Source: VAXT01 sp963774625 (GTDB taxonomy: Bacteria; Actinomycetota; Thermoleophilia; Gaiellales; Gaiellaceae). Taken from it: 64,000 nt of DNA. A program made the position numbers and the translations under genes. The notes beneath the pieces were generated by a model, which ran no database searches, was not told the origin of the DNA, and saw only the letters and a list, made by a program, of their open reading frames with translations. Below are positions 19,801 through 27,133 of the stretch, piece after piece (the first letter of the stretch is position 1; every line of letters starts with the position of its first letter). The stretch is from positions 434,001 through 498,000 of the forward strand of contig CAVZFQ010000018.1 of NCBI GenBank assembly GCA_963774625.1, written 5' to 3'.

Positions 19801-20874
19801 ATGCTGCCGTACATCGCCAAGCGGCTGGCCTGGTCGTGCGTCTCGATCGTCGCCCTGACGCTCGCGACCTACGTGATCTTCTTCCAGATCCCCGCGGAGC
19901 CCGCGCGCTTCCTCGTGCGGAACCAGTTTCCGACGCAACAACAACTGGACGAGGCGAACCAGAAGCTGGGCACCGACAAGCCGCTCTACGAGCAGTACGG
20001 ACTCTTTCTCTGGCGCCTTGCGCACTTCGACCTCGGGGTGTCCTACTCCGGCTTCGACACGAGAAACGAGAGGAGGGTCAGCGACGAGATCCGCGCGGCG
20101 GCTCCGATCACGGTCTCGGTCCTCTTCGGCGGCGCCATCCTGGTGTTGCTCGTCGCCCTTCCGCTGGGGACGCTCTCCGCCTTACGGCCGGGGAGCCTCT
20201 TCGATCGAGGAGTCCTCGCCTTCGTTCTGGTCGGCGTGTCGTTGCATCCCGTCGTGATCGGCGGCTTCTTGCGCGAGTTCTTCGGCTATCAATGGCAGCT
20301 GTCGCCGCCTAGTGGCTACTGCACGCTCCTCGCAAACCCCGACGGGTGCTCCGGGCCCCGGGACTGGGCGAGCCACCTGATCCTCCCCTGGATCACGTTC
20401 TCGGCGATGTTCATCGCGCTGTACACGCGGATGATGCGCGTGACGGTGCTGGAGACTCTCCACGAGCGCTGGGTGCAGGTGGCCCGCGCCAAAGGCGCCT
20501 CCGAGCCCCGTGTGCTCCGTACGCACGTCGTCCGGAACTCGTTGCTGCCGATCGTGACGATGCTGGGCATGGATCTCGGCCTCATGTTCGGCAACGTGGT
20601 CTTCGTCGAGAGCGTGTTCTCCCTGCCGGGGCTGGGGACGCTCGCTGTCGACGCGGCCAGCGGGGAGGTCGGGTTCGACCTGCCCGTCATCACGGGCGTC
20701 GTGCTCATCGTGGGCACCACGATCATCCTGCTGAACCTGGTGGTCGACCTGGTCTACGCCCTACTCGACCCGCGCATCCGGAATCGCCTAGAGAGCTGGT
20801 CCGGCGCCACGGGCGCCGGACTCGCGCAAAATGCTGCGCACTTTCCGCGACGACGATCACAGCGAAGACCTTAA
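19801..20874 (+). CDS. ABC transporter permease, DppB/OppB type (second copy)
   Basis: A 357-residue paralog of the preceding gene, 10 bp downstream. It repeats the same plan: IAKRLAWSCVSIVALTLATYVIFFQIPAEPA at the start, NQKLGTDKPLYEQYGLFLWRLAHFDLG, the same Cys-bearing insert (SGYCTLLANPDGC) and the EAA loop ERWVQVARAKGASEPRVLRTHVVRN. The C-terminus is about 30 residues longer and polar. Tandem DppB plus DppB, instead of DppB plus DppC, is unusual and suggests duplication. The ATPase partner must be encoded elsewhere. Confidence 0.88.
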   Translation: MLPYIAKRLAWSCVSIVALTLATYVIFFQIPAEPARFLVRNQFPTQQQLDEANQKLGTDKPLYEQYGLFLWRLAHFDLGVSYSGFDTRNERRVSDEIRAAAPITVSVLFGGAILVLLVALPLGTLSALRPGSLFDRGVLAFVLVGVSLHPVVIGGFLREFFGYQWQLSPPSGYCTLLANPDGCSGPRDWASHLILPWITFSAMFIALYTRMMRVTVLETLHERWVQVARAKGASEPRVLRTHVVRNSLLPIVTMLGMDLGLMFGNVVFVESVFSLPGLGTLAVDAASGEVGFDLPVITGVVLIVGTTIILLNLVVDLVYALLDPRIRNRLESWSGATGAGLAQNAAHFPRRRSQRRP

Positions 20875-20901
20875 GGCGTTTCGCCAAGCTCTTAGCTAGA
20901 G

Positions 20902-21135
20902 CTAGAGCGCTGCTTCGGGCTCCTCGGGCTCGCTGAGCGCCTCGATCGCGTCCAGCGCGACCTCGAGCTTGTCCTCGGGGACGAGCACCTTCTGCGGCAC
21001 GTCGTCGACCTCGCGCGGATGGTGATCGACTGCGGTCTCGAGCTTCGACTCGATCCCGGCCTCCTCGAGGATCGCCTGCAGCTCCTCCGCCTCGGCCGTG
21101 TCTTCGGCGAGAGCCACCTGCACCATCGGGGTCAT
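20902..21135 (-). CDS. DUF2007-type small protein
   Basis: 77 residues (MTPMVQVALAEDTAEAEELQ, then AILEEAGIESKLET, then QKVLVPEDKLEVALDAIEAL). The pattern of a short beta-alpha-beta unit with an acidic tail fits the DUF2007 'putative signal transducing protein' family. Its biochemical role is unknown. The ATG overlaps the rnz stop (ATGA), so it is translated with rnz. It converges on the second permease with 27 bp between stops. Confidence 0.7.
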   Translation of the reverse strand: MTPMVQVALAEDTAEAEELQAILEEAGIESKLETAVDHHPREVDDVPQKVLVPEDKLEVALDAIEALSEPEEPEAAL

Positions 21136-22112
21136 CGCGGTGCCTCCTCAGGGGTCTCGAGCCGGTGGAGCGCGCCGCCCTTCACGAGCTGCGGCTCTCC
21201 TCGCTCGGCGAATGGGACGACGATCGTATCGAAGTCCTTGGGCACGACTGCCGCCGGGAAGACCGTCTTCGCCTCGCGCGCCACCTCCCCGCCGAAGTAG
21301 CGGTTCGAGAGATGTGTGAGTGCGAGCAGACCCACGTCGGCGGCACGAGCCACGCCCGCCGCCTCGAGCGCCGTCGAGTGCCCCGTTTCGCGCGCGCGAT
21401 CGCGCTCGTCCTCGCAGAACGTGGCTTCGTGAACCAGCACTTCGGCTCCGCGGGAGGCCTCGATCACCGACTCTGCAGGCCCACCGTCGCCGGCGACCAC
21501 GATCTTCCGCCCCGCCCGCGCCGGGCCGAGCACCTTGTCGGGCGTGATCGTCCGGCCGTCCGGGAGCGTCACGGCCTCACCCCGCTGCAGCGCGCCTCGC
21601 TCGGGGCCGGGAGGCACGCCCAGTGCGTCGGCAGCCTGCACGTCGAAACGTCCGGGCCGCGCATCCTCGACCAGCGCGTAACCGACGGCCGACACGCCGT
21701 GCGCCACCGGGAACGTGACGAGCCGGTAGTCGTCGCGAACCAGCTCGTCCCCGGGCCGCAGCTCCTTCAGCTCGAGCTGGTACGTCAGCTTCCCGAAGAT
21801 CCGGCGGAGCGCCTGGAACAGGTCGGTCAGCCCAGGCGGGCCGTAGATCGTGATCGGCACCTCACGGCCGCGCAGGGAGAACGTCTTGAGCATCCCCGGC
21901 AGGCCGAGGTAGTGGTCAGCGTGGTAATGCGTCAGGAAGACCTCGCGCAGCTCGACGAGCCCGACGTTGGACTTCAGCAGCTGCCGCTGCGTGCCCTCCG
22001 CACAGTCGAACAGCAGTCGCTCGCCGCCCCGGCGCAGCAGGAGCGCGGTCGGCGCCCGCTGAGCCGTAGGCATCGAGCCGGACGTGCCGAGGAAGACCAG
22101 GTCCAGATCCAT
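21132..22112 (-). CDS. rnz: Ribonuclease Z
   Basis: The 326-residue metallo-beta-lactamase-fold nuclease trims tRNA 3' ends. It has FLGTSGSMPTAQRAPTALLL, the zinc motif THYHADHYLGLPGML, an exosite-like insert, the bridging Asp in VVAGDGGPAES, and the final histidines in TGHSTALEA and LALTHLSNRYFG. The family's usual GDTRP motif is GDGGP here, keeping the Asp. Both tRNA genes in the window lack an encoded CCA end, consistent with a need for this enzyme. Confidence 0.92.
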   Translation of the reverse strand: MDLDLVFLGTSGSMPTAQRAPTALLLRRGGERLLFDCAEGTQRQLLKSNVGLVELREVFLTHYHADHYLGLPGMLKTFSLRGREVPITIYGPPGLTDLFQALRRIFGKLTYQLELKELRPGDELVRDDYRLVTFPVAHGVSAVGYALVEDARPGRFDVQAADALGVPPGPERGALQRGEAVTLPDGRTITPDKVLGPARAGRKIVVAGDGGPAESVIEASRGAEVLVHEATFCEDERDRARETGHSTALEAAGVARAADVGLLALTHLSNRYFGGEVAREAKTVFPAAVVPKDFDTIVVPFAERGEPQLVKGGALHRLETPEEAPR

Positions 22113-22208
22113 GACGGCTAGTTAACCATCCTCCGGCCGCACCCTCTCATGCCCCTTTCGGGTGAGGGCCAGAGGCCCAAAAGGCCCGATATTGCGACGA
22201 GGAGCTCT

Positions 22209-23564
22209 GTGCGGCCGCTTACCTTCAACAAGAGTCAAACAATCGCGCGTTCGCTCACTCTCTTGAGAGCGTTCGTACTCCTGAGTGCGCTCGTGCTCGC
22301 GGCGGGAGCTTTCGTTCTCGGGACGGTGATGACTCATGCTCTCCGCGACCAGGCGGTCGACGACGCGAAGGTCAGCCTCACGCAGTACACGAACGCCGTC
22401 GTGAGCGAGGAGCTTGCGCACGGGAGAAAAGTCGTCGTTACCCCGTATGCCGAGAACGTCTTGCGCCGCAGCATCGCTGCTCGACCCGACGTTCTGAGCC
22501 TCAAGGTCTGGAGCCCGGACGGTGTCCTCGTCTGGACGAACCTCGAGCCCGAGCGTATCGGGCAACGATATGAAGGCGGCGGCGGCCACGTGGCCGAGGT
22601 CATGGAGTCCGGTATGGCCGAGGCCGAGCTCGAGGGATTGAACGCCGCGGAGGACAAGGCCGAAGCCGCGCTCGGCTTCGATCACGTCCTCGAGGTGTAC
22701 GCGCCGATCCGCAACCGGTACGGACGCGTGGTCGGCGCCTTCGAGATCTACGCCGACTCGTCGGCGCTCGAAGCGTCGATCGCGGACCGCAAGCGAACAC
22801 TGTGGTTCAGCACCGCCGTCGTCTTCGCGCTCGTTGCCCTGCTGCTGTGCTTGCTCGTGCGCGGAGCTTCGACGGCCCTCCGCCGACAGACCGAGACCGT
22901 GCGCCAGCGCTCGAAAGCGCTGATGGAGTCGTATGCCCTGCTCGAAAAGAGCTCGCTCGAGGCCATCGAGAGCCTGAACGCCACCGTCGAGGCCAAGGAC
23001 CCCTACACGGCCGGCCATTCACTGCGCGTGAAGCGAATTGCCGTCGCGCTGGGCCAAGAGCTGGATCTGGACAAGCCGCGGATCGATGCGCTGCGCTTCG
23101 GCGCGCTCTTTCACGACATCGGCAAGCTCGCGGTGCCCGATGCCGTGTTGACAAAGCCGGACCGCCTGACCGCCGAGGAGTACGAGGTCGTCAAGGGCCA
23201 CTCGAGCGACGGCGCGCACATCGTCGGCAAGTTCAGCCGTCTACGTGAGAGCGTGCCGATCATCGAGCACCATCACGAGCGCTGGGACGGCTCCGGGTAT
23301 CCCGCCGGACTGGCGAACGAAGAGATCCCCCTCGAGGCGGCGATCGTCGGCCTGGCGGACGCCTGGGACGCAATGACCACGGAGCGCCCGTACCACCGAG
23401 CGCTCACGCTCGACGAGGCCTGCGCGGAGATCCGGAACGGCAAAGGCACGCAGTTCTCGCCCAGAGTCGTCGACGCGTTCTTCGTCACGCTCAAGCGCCG
23501 GCCGGACGAGCTCTACGACGAGGACGAGCCCCGCTTGGCGCTGCAGATCGCGGAAGCCTCCTAG
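22209..23564 (+). CDS. Membrane sensor with HD-GYP phosphodiesterase domain
   Basis: About 451 residues from GTG 22209, which has AGGAG 5 nt upstream; an ATG at 22149 would add a poor N-terminus. Membrane helix 1 (about 18-42) and helix 2 (about 198-219) bracket a periplasmic sensor region. The catalytic domain begins about residue 250: AKDPYTAGHSLRVKRIAVAL, FGALFHDIGKLAVPD, HHHERWDGSGYPAGL. All HD and GYP residues are kept, so it should hydrolyse cyclic-di-GMP. No GGDEF partner is in the window. Confidence 0.92.
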   Translation: MRPLTFNKSQTIARSLTLLRAFVLLSALVLAAGAFVLGTVMTHALRDQAVDDAKVSLTQYTNAVVSEELAHGRKVVVTPYAENVLRRSIAARPDVLSLKVWSPDGVLVWTNLEPERIGQRYEGGGGHVAEVMESGMAEAELEGLNAAEDKAEAALGFDHVLEVYAPIRNRYGRVVGAFEIYADSSALEASIADRKRTLWFSTAVVFALVALLLCLLVRGASTALRRQTETVRQRSKALMESYALLEKSSLEAIESLNATVEAKDPYTAGHSLRVKRIAVALGQELDLDKPRIDALRFGALFHDIGKLAVPDAVLTKPDRLTAEEYEVVKGHSSDGAHIVGKFSRLRESVPIIEHHHERWDGSGYPAGLANEEIPLEAAIVGLADAWDAMTTERPYHRALTLDEACAEIRNGKGTQFSPRVVDAFFVTLKRRPDELYDEDEPRLALQIAEAS

Positions 23565-23686
23565 ACGCGACCGCGCAAGAGGAAGAGGACGAGCAGCAGA
23601 AGCAGCAGCAAGAACAGCCAGTTGCTGATGAAGATGCCGCCGCCTAGCGCGATGATCAGGATGATGATGAGCAGCAGGACGAGCAT
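23561..23686 (-). CDS. 41-residue double-hairpin membrane peptide
   Basis: The ATG at 23686 opens a 42-codon frame whose product is nearly all Leu, Ile, Val and Phe: MLVLLLIIILIIALGGGIFI, then SNWLFLLLLLLLVLFLLRGRV. A GGG turn separates two hydrophobic segments, so it should form a membrane hairpin with a basic C-terminus. It overlaps the end of the HD-GYP gene by 4 bp, tail to tail. It resembles small hydrophobic proteins annotated in other actinobacteria. The function is unknown. Confidence 0.65.
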   Translation of the reverse strand: MLVLLLIIILIIALGGGIFISNWLFLLLLLLLVLFLLRGRV

Positions 23687-23738
23687 GTAAGCCCCCAGGG
23701 TCGCTGACGCGCGCAACCCTATACGCCAAACCCGACCG

Positions 23739-23981
23739 CTACGGCAAGAAGAGCCGTTGACCCGGGCGGATCGTCACCCCGGCGAGACCATTCTGCTTCT
23801 GCAGCTTCCACACACCCTCGCGCGGGTCGCCGGCGTACTGCTCGGCTGCGATCGACCACAGCGAGTCTCCCGGCTCGACCACGTAGGCGCGCGGCGGCCC
23901 CGCCCCGTCAGACGTGCGGACGAGAACTGCCCAGGCCAGAGCTGTGATCACGAACGTCGTGAGTACGATGCGAACGAACAT
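23739..23981 (-). CDS. LysM membrane protein, SOS-regulated (YneA/ChiZ-like)
   Basis: 80 residues: a membrane helix (FVRIVLTTFVITALAWAVLV) and then one LysM domain (YVVEPGDSLWSIAAEQYAGDP to IRPGQRLFLP), which binds peptidoglycan outside the cell. This is the plan of the SOS cell-division inhibitors YneA (Bacillus) and Rv2719c/ChiZ (Mycobacterium). The promoter supports it: two perfect LexA boxes flank or fill it, one over the start codon. No lexA gene is adjacent. I infer a damage-induced block of septation; the sequence alone proves only structure and regulation. Confidence 0.8.
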   Translation of the reverse strand: MFVRIVLTTFVITALAWAVLVRTSDGAGPPRAYVVEPGDSLWSIAAEQYAGDPREGVWKLQKQNGLAGVTIRPGQRLFLP

Positions 23982-23988
23982 ATGTTCG
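23975..23988 (-). promoter_or_regulatory. LexA box 1, over the start codon
   Basis: CGAACATATGTTCG is a perfect 14-bp palindrome matching the Gram-positive/actinobacterial SOS box CGAACRNRYGTTCG. It contains the ATG (23981-23979) of the LysM gene and covers the predicted transcription start. Confidence 0.85.
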
Positions 23989-23990
23989 CC

Positions 23991-24019
23991 ATGATAGAGC
24001 GAACAGGTGTTCGTGTCAA
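23991..24019 (-). promoter_or_regulatory. Promoter of the LysM gene
   Basis: On the minus strand a perfect -35 TTGACA (24019-24014) and -10 TATCAT (23996-23991) are 17 bp apart. The -10 ends 9 nt before the ATG, so the mRNA would have a leader of at most a few bases. The -35 overlaps the stop codon of the upstream phosphoesterase. Confidence 0.85.
24000..24013 (-). promoter_or_regulatory. LexA box 2, in the promoter spacer
   Basis: CGAACAGGTGTTCG matches the SOS consensus and fills the 17-bp spacer between -35 and -10. Its centre is 25 bp from that of box 1. Two operators placed this way should give tight repression. Confidence 0.85.
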
Positions 24020-24504
24020 GTCAAAGCGAAGAGCTGTGGCGAGATCGACTTCCCCGCCACCTCGAGGAGCAGCATCGTGTGGATCGGAGCACGCCGCCGC
24101 TCGGTGGGACTGCCCGGATTCAGAATCCAGGTGTCACCGTGCCGTGTGACCTCCGGCTGGTGCGTGTGGCCGTAGACGATTGCGTCGCAGCCCGGGAACC
24201 AGCCGGCCAGCCGTTCTGAGCGCCCGTGCGATTGGCCCGGGTCGTGCGTCATGCCGATGCGCGCCTCCCCCACCTCGACGACGTGACGGCGCGGGAGACG
24301 CCGCTGCAGCTCGTCGTCGTCCATGTTCCCGTGGACGGCCTCGAGCGGCCCGAATTTGCCCAGCTCCGCAAAAACGCCCGCCTCGACGAAGTCGCCCGCG
24401 TGGAGGATCAACTCCGCGCGCTCGAGATTGGCGAAGCACTCGGCCGGGATCCGGCGCGTTCCGCGCGGAAGATGCGTGTCGGAGATGACCGCGACGAGCG
24501 TCAG
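24016..24504 (-). CDS. YfcE/MJ0936-type metallophosphoesterase
   Basis: About 162 residues with every metal motif of the small calcineurin-like phosphoesterases: VISDTHLPRG, ILHAGDFVEAG, VHGNMDD, MTHDPG and IVYGHTHQPEV. Substrates of this family are varied phosphodiesters. The start is unclear: the only candidate after the stop of the upstream gene is a CTG at 24504 that overlaps it as CTGA. No ATG, GTG or TTG lies between there and the first motif. The LysM gene follows 35 bp downstream but has its own promoter. Confidence 0.82.
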   Translation of the reverse strand: MTLVAVISDTHLPRGTRRIPAECFANLERAELILHAGDFVEAGVFAELGKFGPLEAVHGNMDDDELQRRLPRRHVVEVGEARIGMTHDPGQSHGRSERLAGWFPGCDAIVYGHTHQPEVTRHGDTWILNPGSPTERRRAPIHTMLLLEVAGKSISPQLFALT

Positions 24505-26090
24505 GCGCCCGGCGCGGTCTTCTTCTTCGGAGCCGGCTTCGCCCGGGGCTCGCCGACCTTGAACGCGCCGCCGACCAGGGTCATCGTGCGCGCGGCGTTC
24601 ATCTCTGCTGCGAGACGGACGGCGAACGCGTAGTAGCCGGGCTTCAGGCGCTGCTTCCGGAAGCGCACGACTCGGCCCCACCCGCCGACGATCTTCCCTC
24701 GCGAGCTCAGGACGGCTCCCCGGACCTTACGTCCGCGCAGAGCACGCGTGATCTGCGCCCGCTTCGACGCCGGGAGCGCTCCCGGCTTGGTCGCCGAGAA
24801 GAGAGCGGCCGTGTACGTGGCGCTCTCCTCCGCGGCCGCGTTGAACGTCCACGCCGTCTCCCGCTCGCGCCGGGGCCGCTTCAGATCGGGAAACTTCACC
24901 TTGGCGCCGACGACGGTCCGCGCATGCCGCCAGACGACCGGCCTGCGGTTGCACCGCGTCGACCGCGAGTCGATCGCGCTCTTCACGATGCTGTACGAGG
25001 GGCGCCGCGTCCAGTCCGCGCGGAGTAGGCCCGACTGCCAGCCGTCGAGATTCGGCGCGTCGACCATGTTGAAAAAGAGGAGCGACCGCACGGCCGCATC
25101 GCAGGCGAGGTATGGGATCAGGTTGCCGTAGATCGCTGCCTGGTTTCCGTCGTCCGTCAGGGGGACGTTCTCATTCCCGTAGTAGGCGGCCTGGGACCCC
25201 GGCGGGATCGCGACCTGCCAGCCGACCTCGTTCAGGCGAACCTTCATCGTGCGCAGTGGAGCTCCGGGCTCCGGGAAAACCGGCTGGGCGGTGCCGTTGA
25301 AGGCGTCCCACACGGCCTGCTTGATGCGGGCCATGTTCGGAACTCCGGCGTTCGGCCAGCGATAGCCGGTCTCCAGCGAGTCTGCAGCGTTGTTCGGATA
25401 CGGATGGAGGCTGATCTCGTCCATCAACGGTCGTCTGCGCTTGCTCGCGCGGTAGGCGCGACCCACATCACGAATGCACCGCACCGGCGAGATCGACTCG
25501 TTCCTGCCCGCCGCCGGGTTGTCGTTCCCGCGCGCGCCCAGCGCGAGGCCGATGACTGTGATCCGCTGGTCGACCGCCTTGAGAGCGTCGTAGGAGGCGG
25601 CCAGCAGGCCCGCATAGGAGCTGCAGGAGACAGCTCTGTTGCGCGAATCGAACTGCGGTAGCCAGCCGAGGGGCTTGTTCGGCTCGTTGCCCACGATGAA
25701 GTCCCTGACCGTCGGGTATGTGCGTGCGAGCTGTGCGAGGAACGCCACGAACCGCGCGCCGTTGACCGGATTTGCCGAGAGTGCGTTCGCAGGCCTCGCG
25801 AAGACCGAGAACGTGAGCCGGATCCCGCGGGCGGCCGCGAGCTCGACGGCCTGGTCGAGCGCCTCCTGCCGGTCGATCTGCGTCGGCTGCTGCGGGTTCC
25901 AGATGATGGCGAGACGGTTCTCCGTCAGGCCGACCCCGGCCATCGTGTCGTAGAACCGCTCGGCCTGCTCGGGCGAGCTCTCCGGCCGGTTGTCGGCCGC
26001 GCCCACGACCAGCTCCCCCCGTGCGACGGCAGGGGCGGTGAGCACGGCGAGCGCGCACGCGAGCGTGAGTGTGAACCGCAACTTCAACAC
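24501..26090 (-). CDS. Secreted glycoside-hydrolase-like protein (clan GH-A pattern), paralog 1
   Basis: 529 residues from GTG 26090, preceded by a strong AAGGGGAGGG. A signal peptide (LRFTLTLACALAVLTAPAVARG) leads into a TIM-barrel-like domain with two glutamates in clan GH-A position: FIVGNEPNKPLGWLPQF (acid/base) and LNEVGWQVAIP (nucleophile). HPYPNN lies between them. A C-terminal beta domain (about 400-500) and a Lys/Pro tail (RAKPAPKKKTAPGA) follow. Two paralogs occur at 54722-56191 and from 63317. Substrate is unknown, perhaps an envelope or plant-type polysaccharide. Confidence 0.75.
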   Translation of the reverse strand: MLKLRFTLTLACALAVLTAPAVARGELVVGAADNRPESSPEQAERFYDTMAGVGLTENRLAIIWNPQQPTQIDRQEALDQAVELAAARGIRLTFSVFARPANALSANPVNGARFVAFLAQLARTYPTVRDFIVGNEPNKPLGWLPQFDSRNRAVSCSSYAGLLAASYDALKAVDQRITVIGLALGARGNDNPAAGRNESISPVRCIRDVGRAYRASKRRRPLMDEISLHPYPNNAADSLETGYRWPNAGVPNMARIKQAVWDAFNGTAQPVFPEPGAPLRTMKVRLNEVGWQVAIPPGSQAAYYGNENVPLTDDGNQAAIYGNLIPYLACDAAVRSLLFFNMVDAPNLDGWQSGLLRADWTRRPSYSIVKSAIDSRSTRCNRRPVVWRHARTVVGAKVKFPDLKRPRRERETAWTFNAAAEESATYTAALFSATKPGALPASKRAQITRALRGRKVRGAVLSSRGKIVGGWGRVVRFRKQRLKPGYYAFAVRLAAEMNAARTMTLVGGAFKVGEPRAKPAPKKKTAPGA

Positions 26091-26104
26091 GAGGACCCTC
26101 CCCT

Positions 26105-27133
26105 TCAGGATTGCACGACGCGTAGGACGGCGTCGAGCAAAGGGTCGCCGCCGAAGCGAACCGGATCGTCTGCAGGCAGGCCCGTCTCGGCTCTGGCAGC
26201 GGCTGCGGCGGCTCGCGCGTCGTCGTCGCTCAGGCCGTGTGTGTTGAGCGCGATTCCGGCCACCCTCGCCGGTCGCAGAGGCAGCGAGGCCCGTTCGTGG
26301 AGCTCGACGAGCTCGGCCAGGGGCGGGAGCGGATGGTCGGGGTAGCCCTCGACGACCTCGGCGCCGGCTCGATGGCAGAGGACGAGCGCGTGGGGGGCGC
26401 TGCCGTGGAGGAGGCCCATCGTCACTCCCGAGTAGGCGGGGTGCACGAGCGCGCCCTGGCCTTCGACGAAGAGCACCTCTCCCCCACGCCGCGCGCCCTC
26501 GACGACGAGCCACTCCGCCGCTCCGGCCAGGAAGTCGGCCACGACCGCGTCGACGGCGATGCCCCAGCCGGCGATCGCGATCCCGGTTTGGCCGGTCGGG
26601 ACGAACTGCGACTTCAGCCCTCGGGCGCGGGCCGCCCGGTCGAGCTCGATCGCGACCGTCTTCTTGCCGATCGCGCAGTCGGAGCCGACCGTCAGCACGA
26701 TCCTGGCCTGCACGCGGAGGTTCTCCCCGGTCGGGACGCTGAGACCGGGCGGCGGCTTGCGGAGGTCGCGAAGCTCGACTCCGTGCTTGCGCGCCAGCTC
26801 GGCCATCTCGGGATCGTCGCCGAGGAACTCGTGGAGCCCGTTCTCGACGTCGAGCCCGGCGGCGATCGACTCCTTCAGGAGCTCGCGCCAGGCGGGCGGG
26901 AAACGCCCACCTTGCGTGGCGACACCGACCAGTGCGGTGTCCGGCTCGTAAGCGAGCCCTTCTTCGACCGAGGCCACGATCGGGATCTGCTCATAGGCCT
27001 CCCCGGCGCGGCCGGAGTCGACGATGGCGACGGTTGGATGCGGGCTGTAGGCGACGACGCCCCGCATCGTCTTGCCGTAGTGGGCGTCCCCCGACTTGCC
27101 CTCAGCGAGTATCAGGTAGCGCTTGTCGGACAC
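26105..27133 (-). CDS. dgcN: DUF1611 protein, probable D-glutamate N-acetyltransferase
   Basis: 342 residues from GTG 27133. The N-terminal part (RYLILAEGKSGDAHYGKTM) is Rossmann-like. The C-terminal part is P-loop-like (ARIVLTVGSDCAIGKKTVAIEL) with FVPTGQTGIAIAG and FVEGQGALVHPAYSG, the DUF1611 pattern. In described cases this family (DgcN) N-acetylates D-glutamate, and the partner DgcA then racemises the product. The partner is the adjacent epimerase, which this gene overlaps by 32 bp. Function is inferred from family and pairing. Confidence 0.82.
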   Translation of the reverse strand: MSDKRYLILAEGKSGDAHYGKTMRGVVAYSPHPTVAIVDSGRAGEAYEQIPIVASVEEGLAYEPDTALVGVATQGGRFPPAWRELLKESIAAGLDVENGLHEFLGDDPEMAELARKHGVELRDLRKPPPGLSVPTGENLRVQARIVLTVGSDCAIGKKTVAIELDRAARARGLKSQFVPTGQTGIAIAGWGIAVDAVVADFLAGAAEWLVVEGARRGGEVLFVEGQGALVHPAYSGVTMGLLHGSAPHALVLCHRAGAEVVEGYPDHPLPPLAELVELHERASLPLRPARVAGIALNTHGLSDDDARAAAAAARAETGLPADDPVRFGGDPLLDAVLRVVQS

